Part shown: positions 6,966 through 14,981 of the stretch, piece after piece
How the letters are laid out: each line of letters starts with the position of its first letter
Position numbering within the stretch: position 1 is the stretch's first letter
DNA from: Acinetobacter sp.
GTDB lineage: Bacteria; Pseudomonadota; Gammaproteobacteria; Pseudomonadales; Moraxellaceae
Assembly (NCBI GenBank): GCA_030152275.1
Contig: JASLHF010000002.1
Span: forward strand, 1 to 25,170
Direction of reading: 5' to 3'
DNA: 25,170 nucleotides
The notes under the pieces: model-generated
Told to the model about the DNA's origin: nothing
What the model saw: the letters and a program-made list of their open reading frames with translations, nothing else
The model's database searches: none
Program-made: the position numbers and the translations under genes

Positions 6966-8218
6966 TTAAGCTCCAAAGTGGCTGAGGCCTGTTGGGCTTG
7001 CTGGATCTGTTGAAGTTGCTGCTGCAAGTCTTGTAATTGCTCTTTCAAGTGCATGCGATCGGCAGATATTTCAAAATAATGGGCAAATTCGCGGCGTAAA
7101 CGCTGACGTCCTGATTCGTCCTCAAATATAAGCTTTAAATCTTTACGAAGTTTGACCGAAATTCCCATCACGGCAACCATGACAGTGTCTAGACTGCGGA
7201 CATTGCTTTTTTGTGTGTCCGGTAAATCAACTACACCATAGCGCACCAGATGGCTATTGATTTCGATACAGGCGCGGGAATAAGCCACTTGAATACGGTT
7301 GCGGTCACGTTTTCCAGCTGTCACTTTATACATATTGGCAAAGGAATCTGGCTCTAAGGAATCATCTTTTCCAGAAACGTGCAAAATCGGCTGTAAATCC
7401 TCACGGGCTTTATCTAGAACCTGATTCAGATCATGTTCAAATGCCTGACGCTGATGCTCTAATGTTGAGCTGAGTTGCTGAATATTGGCCTGAGTGGTTT
7501 GTTGCTGATGTGACAGTTGTTTTTTGAGATCTGCAAAAATTTTACCTTGTTCAAACTGGCGTACGGTTGGAACTTTATTAACTATATGGCTGAGCGTTTG
7601 TTGCAACTCTGGAATGCCGCTGCGCTGTACCAGCAGTGGTTTGGAGTTTTCCATACCTTGACGATGACGTGTTGCTGATACAGGCAGAACAGTTGCATCC
7701 GGCGCTTGTTTTTGAATGCTGTCGATAATGTGCGTTAAAACAGTTTGATCTGGGATCTGGTCAATTTGGGTCAGCACCAAAACGCTTTGGCGCTGGGTTT
7801 GTGCAGCATCTTTCTCGAATTGCTGAAATAACTGCAATTCATAAGGATCAAATTCACCCTCACGTACCGAATGGATCATCAAGCGGATATCGGCTTTATT
7901 CCACATGGCATCTTGGGCGTGTTGATCATCAAGGGTTGCTACATCGGCATCTAAGCCGGGCGCATCTAACCAGCGGATATTGTGCTGCAGATGCTCGGAC
8001 AAAGTTACAGTCTCTCGTTTATCTGCTACCGAGAAAATATCGTCGCCAATCAGTTCATTTAATAGCCGGCTTTTACCATGATTGTATTTACCAATCACCG
8101 TTACTGTTGGGAGTTGACCTGCCTGTACGATGGCGCGCAGTCGAGCCAAAGGCTGGCTGTATGTAGGGAGAACAGCTAAAATTTCATGGGTCGCTGCATC
8201 AAAAGTATGAATATCCAT
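6962..8218 (-). CDS. dynamin-like GTPase, first of a tandem pair
   Basis: A 418-residue GTPase with G1 GKYNHGKS (43-50), a Thr-containing switch near RETVT (68-72), G3 DAPG (85-88) and G4 TQID (150-153), followed by long helical segments with coiled-coil character (LKKQLSHQQQTTQANIQQLS and the Gln-rich C-terminus). A short hydrophobic stretch, TVMVAVMGISV (about residue 345), is a candidate membrane-contact element. It is shorter than its partner, as often seen in paired bacterial dynamins. It starts 85 bases after catA, behind a terminator-like hairpin, with no strong promoter seen, so readthrough from catA may express it. No specific function can be assigned. Confidence 0.83.
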   Translation of the reverse strand: MDIHTFDAATHEILAVLPTYSQPLARLRAIVQAGQLPTVTVIGKYNHGKSRLLNELIGDDIFSVADKRETVTLSEHLQHNIRWLDAPGLDADVATLDDQHAQDAMWNKADIRLMIHSVREGEFDPYELQLFQQFEKDAAQTQRQSVLVLTQIDQIPDQTVLTHIIDSIQKQAPDATVLPVSATRHRQGMENSKPLLVQRSGIPELQQTLSHIVNKVPTVRQFEQGKIFADLKKQLSHQQQTTQANIQQLSSTLEHQRQAFEHDLNQVLDKAREDLQPILHVSGKDDSLEPDSFANMYKVTAGKRDRNRIQVAYSRACIEINSHLVRYGVVDLPDTQKSNVRSLDTVMVAVMGISVKLRKDLKLIFEDESGRQRLRREFAHYFEISADRMHLKEQLQDLQQQLQQIQQAQQASATLELK

Positions 8219-8234
8219 ATTTATATCTTTTCCA

Positions 8235-8274
8235 TAAAATAAATCAGGCTAAGCTGTGACAGCTAGCCTGATTT
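8235..8274 (-). terminator. intrinsic terminator downstream of catA
   Basis: AAATCAGGCT (8241-8250) pairs with AGCCTGATTT (8265-8274), and the inside AGCTGT/ACAGCT extends the stem with one bulged A. On the minus strand the stem is followed by TATTTTAT, a modest U-rich tract. It sits 30 bases after the catA stop and just before the dynamin genes, so it probably limits, without necessarily abolishing, readthrough. Confidence 0.75.
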
Positions 8275-8303
8275 CAAGATTCAAAATATTACTTTTAACT
8301 GCA

Positions 8304-9248
8304 TCAAGCTTGCAGGCGAGGGCGGTCTACCACTTGGTTATCAACACCATCGACTAGACGGCTGAGTTTCAGGTCAAATACCATTTCAGCAAATGGACCT
8401 TCAACGCCGTTGGCTTGACTTGCTGCAGGATCAGTGTGTTCTACTGCTTCGACTACAAGGCCTTCACGTGTTGCATAAGCAAAGTCATCATACGTGTACG
8501 GGTCGCCAGCCACGTTGATTTGTGTGGTCAGTTTGCGATGACCATCTGCCGATACGAAGAAATGGATGTGTGCAGGGCGGTTACCATGACGGCCTAATTG
8601 GTTCAGCAATTGCTGTGTAGGGCCATCTGGTGGGCAGCCATAACCTGCTGGCAGAATCGTTTGTACGCGATAATGACCTTGTGCATCTGTCATAATAGTA
8701 CGGCGCATATTGAACGGTGTTTGTTCGCCAGTTGGGTCAAAGTGTGAGTAGAAACCTTTGGTATTGGCATGCCAGATTTCAACTTGTGCATTTGGAATAG
8801 GCTGGCCATTCGTATCGTAAATTGTGCCATGCAAAATGAGGGTATGGCCATTTGGATCGCTGCCATCATCCATACGGGCAAAACCTTGTGAAACAGGCGC
8901 GCCAGCGACATAAAGAGGGCCTTCAATGGTACGCGGTGTTGGGTTTTCAATGCCTAATGCAGCATCGGCAGCATCCATCCGCATATCAAGGAAATGGTCA
9001 AAACCTAAACCAGGAGAAAGTAAACCGGCTTCATGCCTTGTACCCAATTGGTTTAGATATGCAATTGCAGCCCAGTATTCATCAGATGTAATGTCTAAAT
9101 CTTCAATGGTTTTAAATAGGTCAGAAACCACACGGTGAATGATTTGTTTAGTACGAGGGTTTCCACCTTCTTGCTCAAGTCCGCTAAGCATGTTGATGAA
9201 ATTTTGTACTTCTTCCGTGTCGAAAATTCTAACATTTGTGGCTGTCAT
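8304..9248 (-). CDS. catA: catechol 1,2-dioxygenase
   Basis: Intradiol dioxygenase that opens catechol to cis,cis-muconate using non-heme Fe(III). The 314-residue protein contains all four iron ligands: Tyr167 (KGFYSHFDPTGEQ), Tyr203 (AGYGCP), His227 and His229 (GNRPAHIHFF). These correspond to Tyr164, Tyr200, His224 and His226 of the A. baylyi enzyme. The N-terminal helical dimer and lipid-binding region is present. The start is set at ATG 9248 (MTATNVRIF) because AAGGAG lies six bases upstream and homologues begin there; an in-frame ATG at 9284 lacks support. The promoter region upstream carries a CatM-type site, so muconate induction is expected. It is separated from mphX by 238 bases. Confidence 0.96.
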   Translation of the reverse strand: MTATNVRIFDTEEVQNFINMLSGLEQEGGNPRTKQIIHRVVSDLFKTIEDLDITSDEYWAAIAYLNQLGTRHEAGLLSPGLGFDHFLDMRMDAADAALGIENPTPRTIEGPLYVAGAPVSQGFARMDDGSDPNGHTLILHGTIYDTNGQPIPNAQVEIWHANTKGFYSHFDPTGEQTPFNMRRTIMTDAQGHYRVQTILPAGYGCPPDGPTQQLLNQLGRHGNRPAHIHFFVSADGHRKLTTQINVAGDPYTYDDFAYATREGLVVEAVEHTDPAASQANGVEGPFAEMVFDLKLSRLVDGVDNQVVDRPRLQA

Positions 9249-9357
9249 GGCTATCTCCTTAATATTGCCAATATGCTGTTTCACGTCATATTTTTTAAAT
9301 CATTTTATGAGTGAAGCTTGCATCGATCCTGATACTGTTTTATTGAATGATTGTTGA

Positions 9358-9427
9358 TATATACCTTAATTTAATGGAATACCCTTATCCAGTCTTGTTT
9401 TGGTATCTTTAAATACTAAAAAGGTAT
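9358..9427. promoter_or_regulatory. catA promoter with CatM/BenM-type sites
   Basis: ATACTAAAAAGGTAT (9413-9427) fits ATAC-N7-GTAT exactly. GTAT-N6-ATAC (9403-9416) overlaps it. A degenerate ATAC-N7-TAAT lies at 9361-9375, over the TATATA at 9358-9363 that could be the catA -10. The order and the 63-base spacing between first and last sites match the catB-catM region, with strong base identity in both blocks. The known role of CatM and BenM at catA in A. baylyi supports this reading. The transcription start has not been seen. Confidence 0.75.
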
Positions 9428-9486
9428 ATTTATTTTAAGGATTTACGGATTGAGCGCAAAAGTAAATCTCGTGTATACATTTTGCG

Positions 9487-10365
9487 TTAAAAAGCCCAAA
9501 CCATTTTTAAATAACTGGTATGACCTTCGGGACGGTTTTCAACATTGGTCTCTTTTAAATATTTCGCTTCAATCGACCAGTTTTTATCCTGATATTGAAT
9601 TGCAGGACCAACGGCTAAAACCTGCCCGCGCATGCCAATGTTATCCCCATTTACTTTGTCTGATTCAGTTTGCTTAAAGGCATATCCCTCAACCGCAACT
9701 TTGACATGATCATTGAGTTTATAGCCTACGCTATAATCACCTGCAAAATATTCTCCAGATTTATACTGAGTATCATCATTTTTGGTATTAAAGCTATAAG
9801 ACAATTTGGTCGAAATATCTAAACCATTTTGAGGTGCATAGGTGTAGGCAATGATTGGGCGTACGGTATTGTAGTTCTTACCGATATTGGCAACCAAAGG
9901 CTGACTGGGCGTTGCTGAGTCATATTTTCCGGTGTCTAAAACACCTTCGACAGCACCAATCCAATGGTGACTGCCGTGATGCCATCCTAACATTGACCCA
10001 ATAATTAAATCACCTAGACCACTATTACTGTCTGACATTCCTGCAGCAGACAATCGTAAATCCACAAATGGCTGCGCTGCATAGAATCCGAGTTGTCCGC
10101 CTAAATAGTTTTGCTTGGTCATCCAAACCAAACGAGGAATTAGGGCATTTACATCGGCATGAAAATTCGGTGGGCCATTATCAAAACTGCTTGCATGGTA
10201 ATTTTGATAATAACTGAGTAGGTACACACCAGGCGGCGGCAATGCACCTGCCATCATGCCTTCCGCTCCGAGAGCGAATGAGTCACCACCATTTTCAGTA
10301 GCATGTGTTGAAGTGGTTAGAAAACCGATGATGAAAGGAAGCGTTAAACTTACGATTTTTTTCAT
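9487..10365 (-). CDS. mphX: MphX-like protein of the Phenol_MetA_deg family, probable outer-membrane barrel
   Basis: A 292-residue protein encoded downstream of mphP in the same direction. MphX of A. calcoaceticus PHEA-2 is reported as a 293-residue product in the same position that represses MphR-driven expression. What I see is an exported protein: a signal peptide at residues 1-22 ending in STHA, alternating amphipathic strands with many Tyr, Gly and Asn, and a last residue Phe (LKMVWAF), as in outer-membrane beta-barrels. This is the Phenol_MetA_deg type (PF13557). The start is set at ATG 10365, because AGGA lies seven bases upstream and the signal peptide follows at once; the frame runs back to 10482. 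Transport of phenol is an alternative role, by inference only. Confidence 0.82.
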   Translation of the reverse strand: MKKIVSLTLPFIIGFLTTSTHATENGGDSFALGAEGMMAGALPPPGVYLLSYYQNYHASSFDNGPPNFHADVNALIPRLVWMTKQNYLGGQLGFYAAQPFVDLRLSAAGMSDSNSGLGDLIIGSMLGWHHGSHHWIGAVEGVLDTGKYDSATPSQPLVANIGKNYNTVRPIIAYTYAPQNGLDISTKLSYSFNTKNDDTQYKSGEYFAGDYSVGYKLNDHVKVAVEGYAFKQTESDKVNGDNIGMRGQVLAVGPAIQYQDKNWSIEAKYLKETNVENRPEGHTSYLKMVWAF

Positions 10366-10481
10366 GTGAAGTCCTTTTATTGCTGTTGTCGTCCAATTTT
10401 TGGTTAGTGAATTCATTGATTCACTCAGCTTGGTGTTGCAATCTGCATCCTGAGATTGAAAAGGCAGGTATGAGTGGTTCA

Positions 10482-10508
10482 TGTGATCTGTAATGCATAC
10501 AGATCACA
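10482..10508. promoter_or_regulatory. 11-bp inverted repeat between mphP and mphX
   Basis: TGTGATCTGTA (10482-10492) and TACAGATCACA (10498-10508) are perfect inverted repeats around ATGCA. No U-tract follows on the minus strand, so this is not a classic terminator. It could be an mRNA processing or stabilising hairpin, or an operator for mphX. A smaller dyad, ATATCTAA/TTAGATAT, overlaps the mphP stop (10531-10553). Confidence 0.5.
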
Positions 10509-10545
10509 CAAGTGTTGAGTTAAGTTTTAAATATCTAAGATACGA

Positions 10546-11607
10546 TTAGATATGCTTAAACAATGCTGAACGAGACTGTCCATTTGCACCATCTGCTGCA
10601 CTTAAGAAGCGTTCGGTATGAATGTCTTTTTCAAATAAACGGCTTTGCATTAGGGTTGAAATTGCCGCATCAATCATTGGTGGAGGACCACACAAATAGG
10701 CTTTATGCCCACTGCATTTATTCTCAAAATGATGGGCAACCGCTTCATGTACATAACCGGTGAAACCTGTCCAAGCATCTTCTGCCTTAGGCGCATTCAA
10801 TGCAGGAATGTAGTGAAAGTTTGCATATTCTTTAACCAAATTTTCGAAAATTTCACGGTTATACAGCTCTGAAACATCACGTGCACCTTGGAATAAATAG
10901 ATATTTCTCGTTTCACCTGCTTCGAGTAGATCCAGAATCATAGACTGCGGGCTGGATAGACCTGAGCCACCTGCAATAAAAATCACACCACGATCATCAG
11001 ACTTACGCACAAAGAATTGTCCATAAGGTCCTGAAATATCCAGTTCATCTCCTTGTTGTAAATTCTCATGTACATAAGTTGTGGCTGCACCGCCTTCGAC
11101 TTTACGGATATGAAGCTCGACAATGCCTTCTTCATTTGGTGAATTGGCGATTGAAAATGCACGTGTACCTTCAATATTCGGCAATTGGATATTGACATAT
11201 TGACCCGCTTGGAATTGCATCGCTCGATCAATTTGCAGACGAACACCTTTAATCGTGGGTGACAGGTCTTTAATTTCAATCACTTTTGCTTGGTAATCTT
11301 CAACCAAATAGCCTAAGAAGTCCTCATCTTCATCGACATCCGCTTCAATGACCATGTCAGATTCAGGTTTACAGCAACATGCCAAAACCTTATTTTCTTC
11401 GCGCTCAATGTCCATCAGTGCAAAAGGTGAGGCTTCACCGACATCGTAAAAACCATCAGTCACTTGTATTTTACATGTACCGCATGTGCCATGCCCGCAA
11501 GCGAAAGGGAGCCAAACCCCTTGACGCAAAGCAGCATCAAGGATGGTTTGATCTTCTTCAACTTCAATCGTGGTACCGATTGGTTCAATAGTAACTTGAT
11601 AACTCAT
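10546..11607 (-). CDS. mphP: phenol hydroxylase reductase component (FAD, 2Fe-2S)
   Basis: Electron-transfer component that takes hydride from NADH and passes electrons to the MphLNO oxygenase. The 353-residue protein has an N-terminal plant-type ferredoxin domain with CGHGTCGTC (Cys37, 42, 45) and a fourth cysteine in ACCC (77-79). It has an FAD-binding region with the RAFSIANSP motif and an NAD-binding region with GGSGLSSP and, near the C-terminus, YLCGPPPMID. It is homologous to DmpP. The ATG at 11607 lies 12 bases after the mphO stop, with AGGGAG upstream. It is the last of the six hydroxylase genes. Confidence 0.96.
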   Translation of the reverse strand: MSYQVTIEPIGTTIEVEEDQTILDAALRQGVWLPFACGHGTCGTCKIQVTDGFYDVGEASPFALMDIEREENKVLACCCKPESDMVIEADVDEDEDFLGYLVEDYQAKVIEIKDLSPTIKGVRLQIDRAMQFQAGQYVNIQLPNIEGTRAFSIANSPNEEGIVELHIRKVEGGAATTYVHENLQQGDELDISGPYGQFFVRKSDDRGVIFIAGGSGLSSPQSMILDLLEAGETRNIYLFQGARDVSELYNREIFENLVKEYANFHYIPALNAPKAEDAWTGFTGYVHEAVAHHFENKCSGHKAYLCGPPPMIDAAISTLMQSRLFEKDIHTERFLSAADGANGQSRSALFKHI

Positions 11608-11619
11608 CCGCTTACTCCC

Positions 11620-11982
11620 TTAAACATGACTGCCTTTGTAGCCGGTTAAATTCGGTGTGACAAAGCGTAAAAGAGATTTATGGTCAAAGCCTTGTTCTGC
11701 CAGTGTCTTAGAAAAATCGGCATTTAGTGCTTCACGGTTTAAGGTAAATTGCACAGTTGACCAATCGATTTCTGCAAATTCAGGATGTTGGCTGAATCCG
11801 CCTGTAATTTGTTGGTCAATCAAGTCTTGCAAAGTTTGTTGTGGTGATACGACAAACGCATGTGCTGAACAAAAAAGGGTATGTTGATCCCAACCAATAA
11901 ATAACAGCATGTTTTCGCCATAATTTTTTTGTTGATCAAGAGCATCAAATTGATAATTGTCTTGGATTGCTTGTACTGGCAT
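11620..11982 (-). CDS. mphO: phenol hydroxylase small (gamma) oxygenase subunit
   Basis: Gamma subunit of the (alpha-beta-gamma)2 oxygenase, homologous to DmpO. The start is placed at ATG 11982 (MPVQAIQDNYQFDAL), giving 120 residues, the normal family length, with AGGAG eight bases before. The frame stays open to 12051, but that extension has no homologous counterpart and no ribosome site. The block NYGENMLLFIGWDQHTLFCS matches the conserved DmpO core in which the family reads GMQLLYVYWxxHLLFC. The gap to mphN is 97 bases and contains a 22-codon ORF whose stop overlaps this ribosome site. Confidence 0.92.
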   Translation of the reverse strand: MPVQAIQDNYQFDALDQQKNYGENMLLFIGWDQHTLFCSAHAFVVSPQQTLQDLIDQQITGGFSQHPEFAEIDWSTVQFTLNREALNADFSKTLAEQGFDHKSLLRFVTPNLTGYKGSHV

Positions 11983-11992
11983 GAGAATACTC

Positions 11993-12061
11993 CTAAATTC
12001 CTTGAGCGAAGCGCATGCTGTGCGTGGCGTTGAAAATGGCTGACACAGCAATGAACTTCAT
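11993..12061 (-). CDS. possible 22-residue peptide between mphN and mphO
   Basis: ATG at 12061, 18 bases after the mphN stop, has AAGGAA five to nine bases upstream and opens a 22-codon frame starting MKFIAVSAIF and ending RFAQGI. Its TAG stop (11993-11995) forms part of the TAGGAG ribosome site of mphO. The geometry suggests a coupling ORF that brings ribosomes to the mphO start. The peptide has no recognised domain. It may be chance in a 97-base gap; conservation is untested. Confidence 0.4.
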   Translation of the reverse strand: MKFIAVSAIFNATHSMRFAQGI

Positions 12062-12079
12062 CTTTATTCCTTATGATGC

Positions 12080-13621
12080 TTATGCACCTTTCCATTTTTT
12101 CCAGCGTTCTTGGTCTGGCGAACCTTCAATATCTAAATTGTCTGCACCGACATTAAAATTGTAATAGTCACGTAAAATCGTTTCTAAATCTGGACCACCA
12201 CAGTTGCCTTGCAGGATTTGGTTCACAGGTAACCATGCCTGGATGTATTTCTCAGGTTCACGTTCGAAAATGTCATGACAACCATCTGAACAGGTGTGAT
12301 AACGCTCGCCTTTATAAATGCTGTCACGGTAACTAAACATGGTTTGGTCACCATCCATTTCTGTAAAGGTCATTGGAATCTGACAGATTTGACACAATTG
12401 TGGTAAGCCGTTGCTATAGAAACGCTTGCCTTCAGCTTCTAATTTACGTGCCATTTCCCATTTTGGACGATAGTATTTATCGAAGGTATCAGGGTATTTC
12501 GCAGATAACCAATCCATTTCTTCATCAGTTGGAATCCAAGTGTGGAAGCCTGCTGCATGACCGAAGTTGTAGAAAATCCACCATGCTTGATGCGAAACGT
12601 GCTCTTTCTCTTTTTCAATCACTTCTGAGTATTTCGGCATACGAATACCGTAACGGCTCAAGTCTTTGAATAATGCACCGCCTGCTTCTTCAAAATACGT
12701 TTCCCATGCTTCTTTCCATGACATGACTTTATTCGGAAGCATGTAATCCATCATCATGCCAACGATAGAGAGTAGGCGAGTACCACGCCAGAACCATTTA
12801 TCAATCCATTCTTGAACGATTGGCACGTTGTCTTCATGTTGCTCAAGTAGGAATTTGACAATTTCTAAACCAAGTGTCATGTGACGAGCTTCATCAGATT
12901 GTGCTGAGAAACCAAAAGTCACCGTTGCCATATCACCGTTGTAAGCTGCTCCTGACATGAAAGGAACAAACAATAAGTTAGTAAGTACATATTCAAAAGC
13001 AAAGCTAATTGCCAGTAAAAACTCAAATGGTCCTGCTGAACGCGCATCTTCAAAGAATGATTTAGGTACAGACAAATACCACACGCGGTCATGCATGTGA
13101 GACCAATCTTGGAAGCCATCAAAGAATTTGTTGTAATGGCTCATGGCATGGATTTGAGTTTGCACATGACGCAGCTCATCAATTGATTGCATTTGTGACG
13201 CAATACGTGCACCGATCCCGCTAAACTGGCGACCTACATGGGCATAGCCTTGATACGCTTGATATTCCAGTGGTGTAACTGCAGTTAAAAACAGTTTGAT
13301 GGCATTTAAATAGCGTTCATTGGAAACATTCATTTGCCCATTGTTTTGTGCAAAAGCATCGAAAATGGCATAGAGTTTTTTCTCTTTTTCAGCCTGATAT
13401 TTCCAATACGAATCCATGGTTAAACGGAACGGATCTTCCCATTTTGACCAATCAGTGATTTTAATACCTTCAAATTCTTCATAAGGAAAGGCATCTTTAC
13501 GATCTGCATAGGAAAAGTCCCAATCCAAATCACGGGTCAGCATACGATAGCGATCTTTGGCATTCAGCTTTTTGGTTGCGGTTTTAGTCGCTGTTTTTGT
13601 ATTTTTAACATCAGTATTCAT
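12080..13621 (-). CDS. mphN: phenol hydroxylase large (alpha) di-iron subunit
   Basis: Catalytic subunit of the phenol 2-monooxygenase that makes catechol from phenol and O2. With the start at ATG 13621 it has 513 residues and the two di-iron half-sites of soluble bacterial multicomponent monooxygenases: Glu119 (PLEYQAYQ), then Glu149 and His152 (DELRHVQ), and Glu210 (FEYVLTN), then Glu244 and His247 (DEARHM). The C-terminal region has a CQICQIPM cysteine cluster followed by CSDGC, as in DmpN. The start is chosen because AGGA lies eight bases before ATG 13621. Upstream in-frame TTG 13639 and ATG 13630 overlap that ribosome site. Confidence 0.96.
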   Translation of the reverse strand: MNTDVKNTKTATKTATKKLNAKDRYRMLTRDLDWDFSYADRKDAFPYEEFEGIKITDWSKWEDPFRLTMDSYWKYQAEKEKKLYAIFDAFAQNNGQMNVSNERYLNAIKLFLTAVTPLEYQAYQGYAHVGRQFSGIGARIASQMQSIDELRHVQTQIHAMSHYNKFFDGFQDWSHMHDRVWYLSVPKSFFEDARSAGPFEFLLAISFAFEYVLTNLLFVPFMSGAAYNGDMATVTFGFSAQSDEARHMTLGLEIVKFLLEQHEDNVPIVQEWIDKWFWRGTRLLSIVGMMMDYMLPNKVMSWKEAWETYFEEAGGALFKDLSRYGIRMPKYSEVIEKEKEHVSHQAWWIFYNFGHAAGFHTWIPTDEEMDWLSAKYPDTFDKYYRPKWEMARKLEAEGKRFYSNGLPQLCQICQIPMTFTEMDGDQTMFSYRDSIYKGERYHTCSDGCHDIFEREPEKYIQAWLPVNQILQGNCGGPDLETILRDYYNFNVGADNLDIEGSPDQERWKKWKGA

Positions 13622-13682
13622 TTTGATCATCCTGTTCAATCATTGAAATGCTTTGTTTTAAGATTTTTTGTCTTAAGACTGT

Positions 13683-13952
13683 TTAGTTCCATTTCAGGGT
13701 AAAGGTGTCATCATCTTCATCGACGTTGCCACCTAGCGTGATCATATTCAGTTGTAACTCTTGAATATCCCAATCTTGTCCGAGTTTTTCAGACACAGTT
13801 TCTGCACGAATAATTAAACCTGACTCGCTTTCAACACGAATCATGGCAGGTAAATATTGAATCGTTGCATCAGGATTATCTTGTTCAATCGCTTCGATGA
13901 TGTAGCGAGAGGTATCGTTGTCTTGTAGTGCTAAATAAACTTTTGAAGTCAT
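13683..13952 (-). CDS. mphM: phenol hydroxylase effector (coupling) protein
   Basis: Cofactor-free regulatory component, homologous to DmpM, which binds the oxygenase and couples NADH oxidation to hydroxylation. The 89 acidic residues include the family's SRYIIEAIEQDNP and RVESESGLIIRAETVSEKLG blocks (quoted in part) and end in FTLKWN. The length fits. AAGGAA lies upstream of ATG 13952. It is 21 bases after mphL and 61 bases before mphN, inside the operon. Confidence 0.95.
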   Translation of the reverse strand: MTSKVYLALQDNDTSRYIIEAIEQDNPDATIQYLPAMIRVESESGLIIRAETVSEKLGQDWDIQELQLNMITLGGNVDEDDDTFTLKWN

Positions 13953-13973
13953 GGTGCAATTCCTTGTGCAATA

Positions 13974-14963
13974 TTAAATATCAGCTAAACCTGCTTTTTT
14001 GCTACGCTCGGCGATCAGTACAACGGCTTGTTCAATATTGCTATCGCCTAAAGCAAGACCTGCCCATGCGCTAAACGCTTCTTGAACTTGTGGTAATAGT
14101 TCTGCAATCCAGCCTTGAATCAGGGCTTTATTTTCCTCAGATTCAGCAATGGCAAGTTTAAATACAGGATCTGACCATTTACGTAAATCGCTTAAACAGT
14201 CCTGCATAAATTCAGTCAACATTGCTACATCACGTGCGCCATTTTCGACTAAGTATTGATCAAATTGCCCATATACAAGGCTTTGGATACAACTATCAAT
14301 TAACAGGTTTTGCAGTACATAGAGTTTGAACCAGTCTTGCTCAGTTAGACTTTGTTCGCACAATTTACGAAGCTGTTGCCAAGCTGCATCATTCATCCAA
14401 GCCTCTTTGGCTTGTTGTAAAGATTCGCCAGTATTGCCATCAAGTGCTAAGCCAATACGTGAAATGTATTGCGCCATGCCAAGACGATCCATTGCCGCAA
14501 AAATACAGGCCTGCGTAATCACTGTGCCGTAGCCATAGGCGCTGCCTGACATCATGTGTAAATTTGCTGTTTGCTCTACATAACGAAATGGTAGTAAGCA
14601 AGTAATCATTTTTTGCTTCACGTCTTCGCTGATATTTTCAACCAAGAAACGTTTTTCAAAGAATGCATAATTACTTTCAGCAGTATCTTGCAAACGTGCA
14701 CGATGTTGTACATAAGCGCCGTAGTAGAACTGACGAGGGTCTTTAAACACATACCAATCTTGCATTTGTAAGGCAGTATGAGTTTTATCATTCAACGTCT
14801 TATCAGGCTTCCATAAAGGGCGATAATGGAAATTGGTGGTTGCTTGTACATCAAAGCTGACTTCTTGATAACGTGTTGCTGGTTTATTCCCAAAACGGCG
14901 CTCGATATACGCATAAGTCTGGCGAATAGGCTCGACACTGGAAGTTTTAATTTCTAAAGTCAT
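13974..14963 (-). CDS. mphL: phenol hydroxylase beta subunit
   Basis: Beta subunit of the oxygenase, homologous to DmpL. It has the fold of the alpha subunit without iron ligands. About 329 residues, with the conserved start MTLEIKTSSVEPIRQTY, FHYRPLW near residue 50, and DPRQFYYGAYVQ. Two ATGs stand side by side (14966 and 14963). The second is chosen because AAGGAG is then six bases away and DmpL-type proteins begin with one Met before xxEIKT. The difference is a single residue. It lies 18 bases after mphK. Confidence 0.95.
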   Translation of the reverse strand: MTLEIKTSSVEPIRQTYAYIERRFGNKPATRYQEVSFDVQATTNFHYRPLWKPDKTLNDKTHTALQMQDWYVFKDPRQFYYGAYVQHRARLQDTAESNYAFFEKRFLVENISEDVKQKMITCLLPFRYVEQTANLHMMSGSAYGYGTVITQACIFAAMDRLGMAQYISRIGLALDGNTGESLQQAKEAWMNDAAWQQLRKLCEQSLTEQDWFKLYVLQNLLIDSCIQSLVYGQFDQYLVENGARDVAMLTEFMQDCLSDLRKWSDPVFKLAIAESEENKALIQGWIAELLPQVQEAFSAWAGLALGDSNIEQAVVLIAERSKKAGLADI

Positions 14964-14981
14964 CATGATCTCCTTATGGAA

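Noticed and set aside
7801..8166. Plus-strand 121-codon frame
   Set aside because: Antisense to the dynamin-like gene, which carries all four GTPase motifs.
9450..9677. Plus-strand 75-codon frame near the catA promoter
   Set aside because: It runs antisense into mphX and starts at the promoter region; no protein features.
10482..10508. CRP-type site (TGTGA...TCACA)
   Set aside because: The half-sites are 17 bases apart rather than 6, so a CRP dimer would not fit.
11983..12051. N-terminal extension of mphO to ATG 12051
   Set aside because: No ribosome site, and the extension is absent from DmpO-type proteins, while ATG 11982 has AGGAG.
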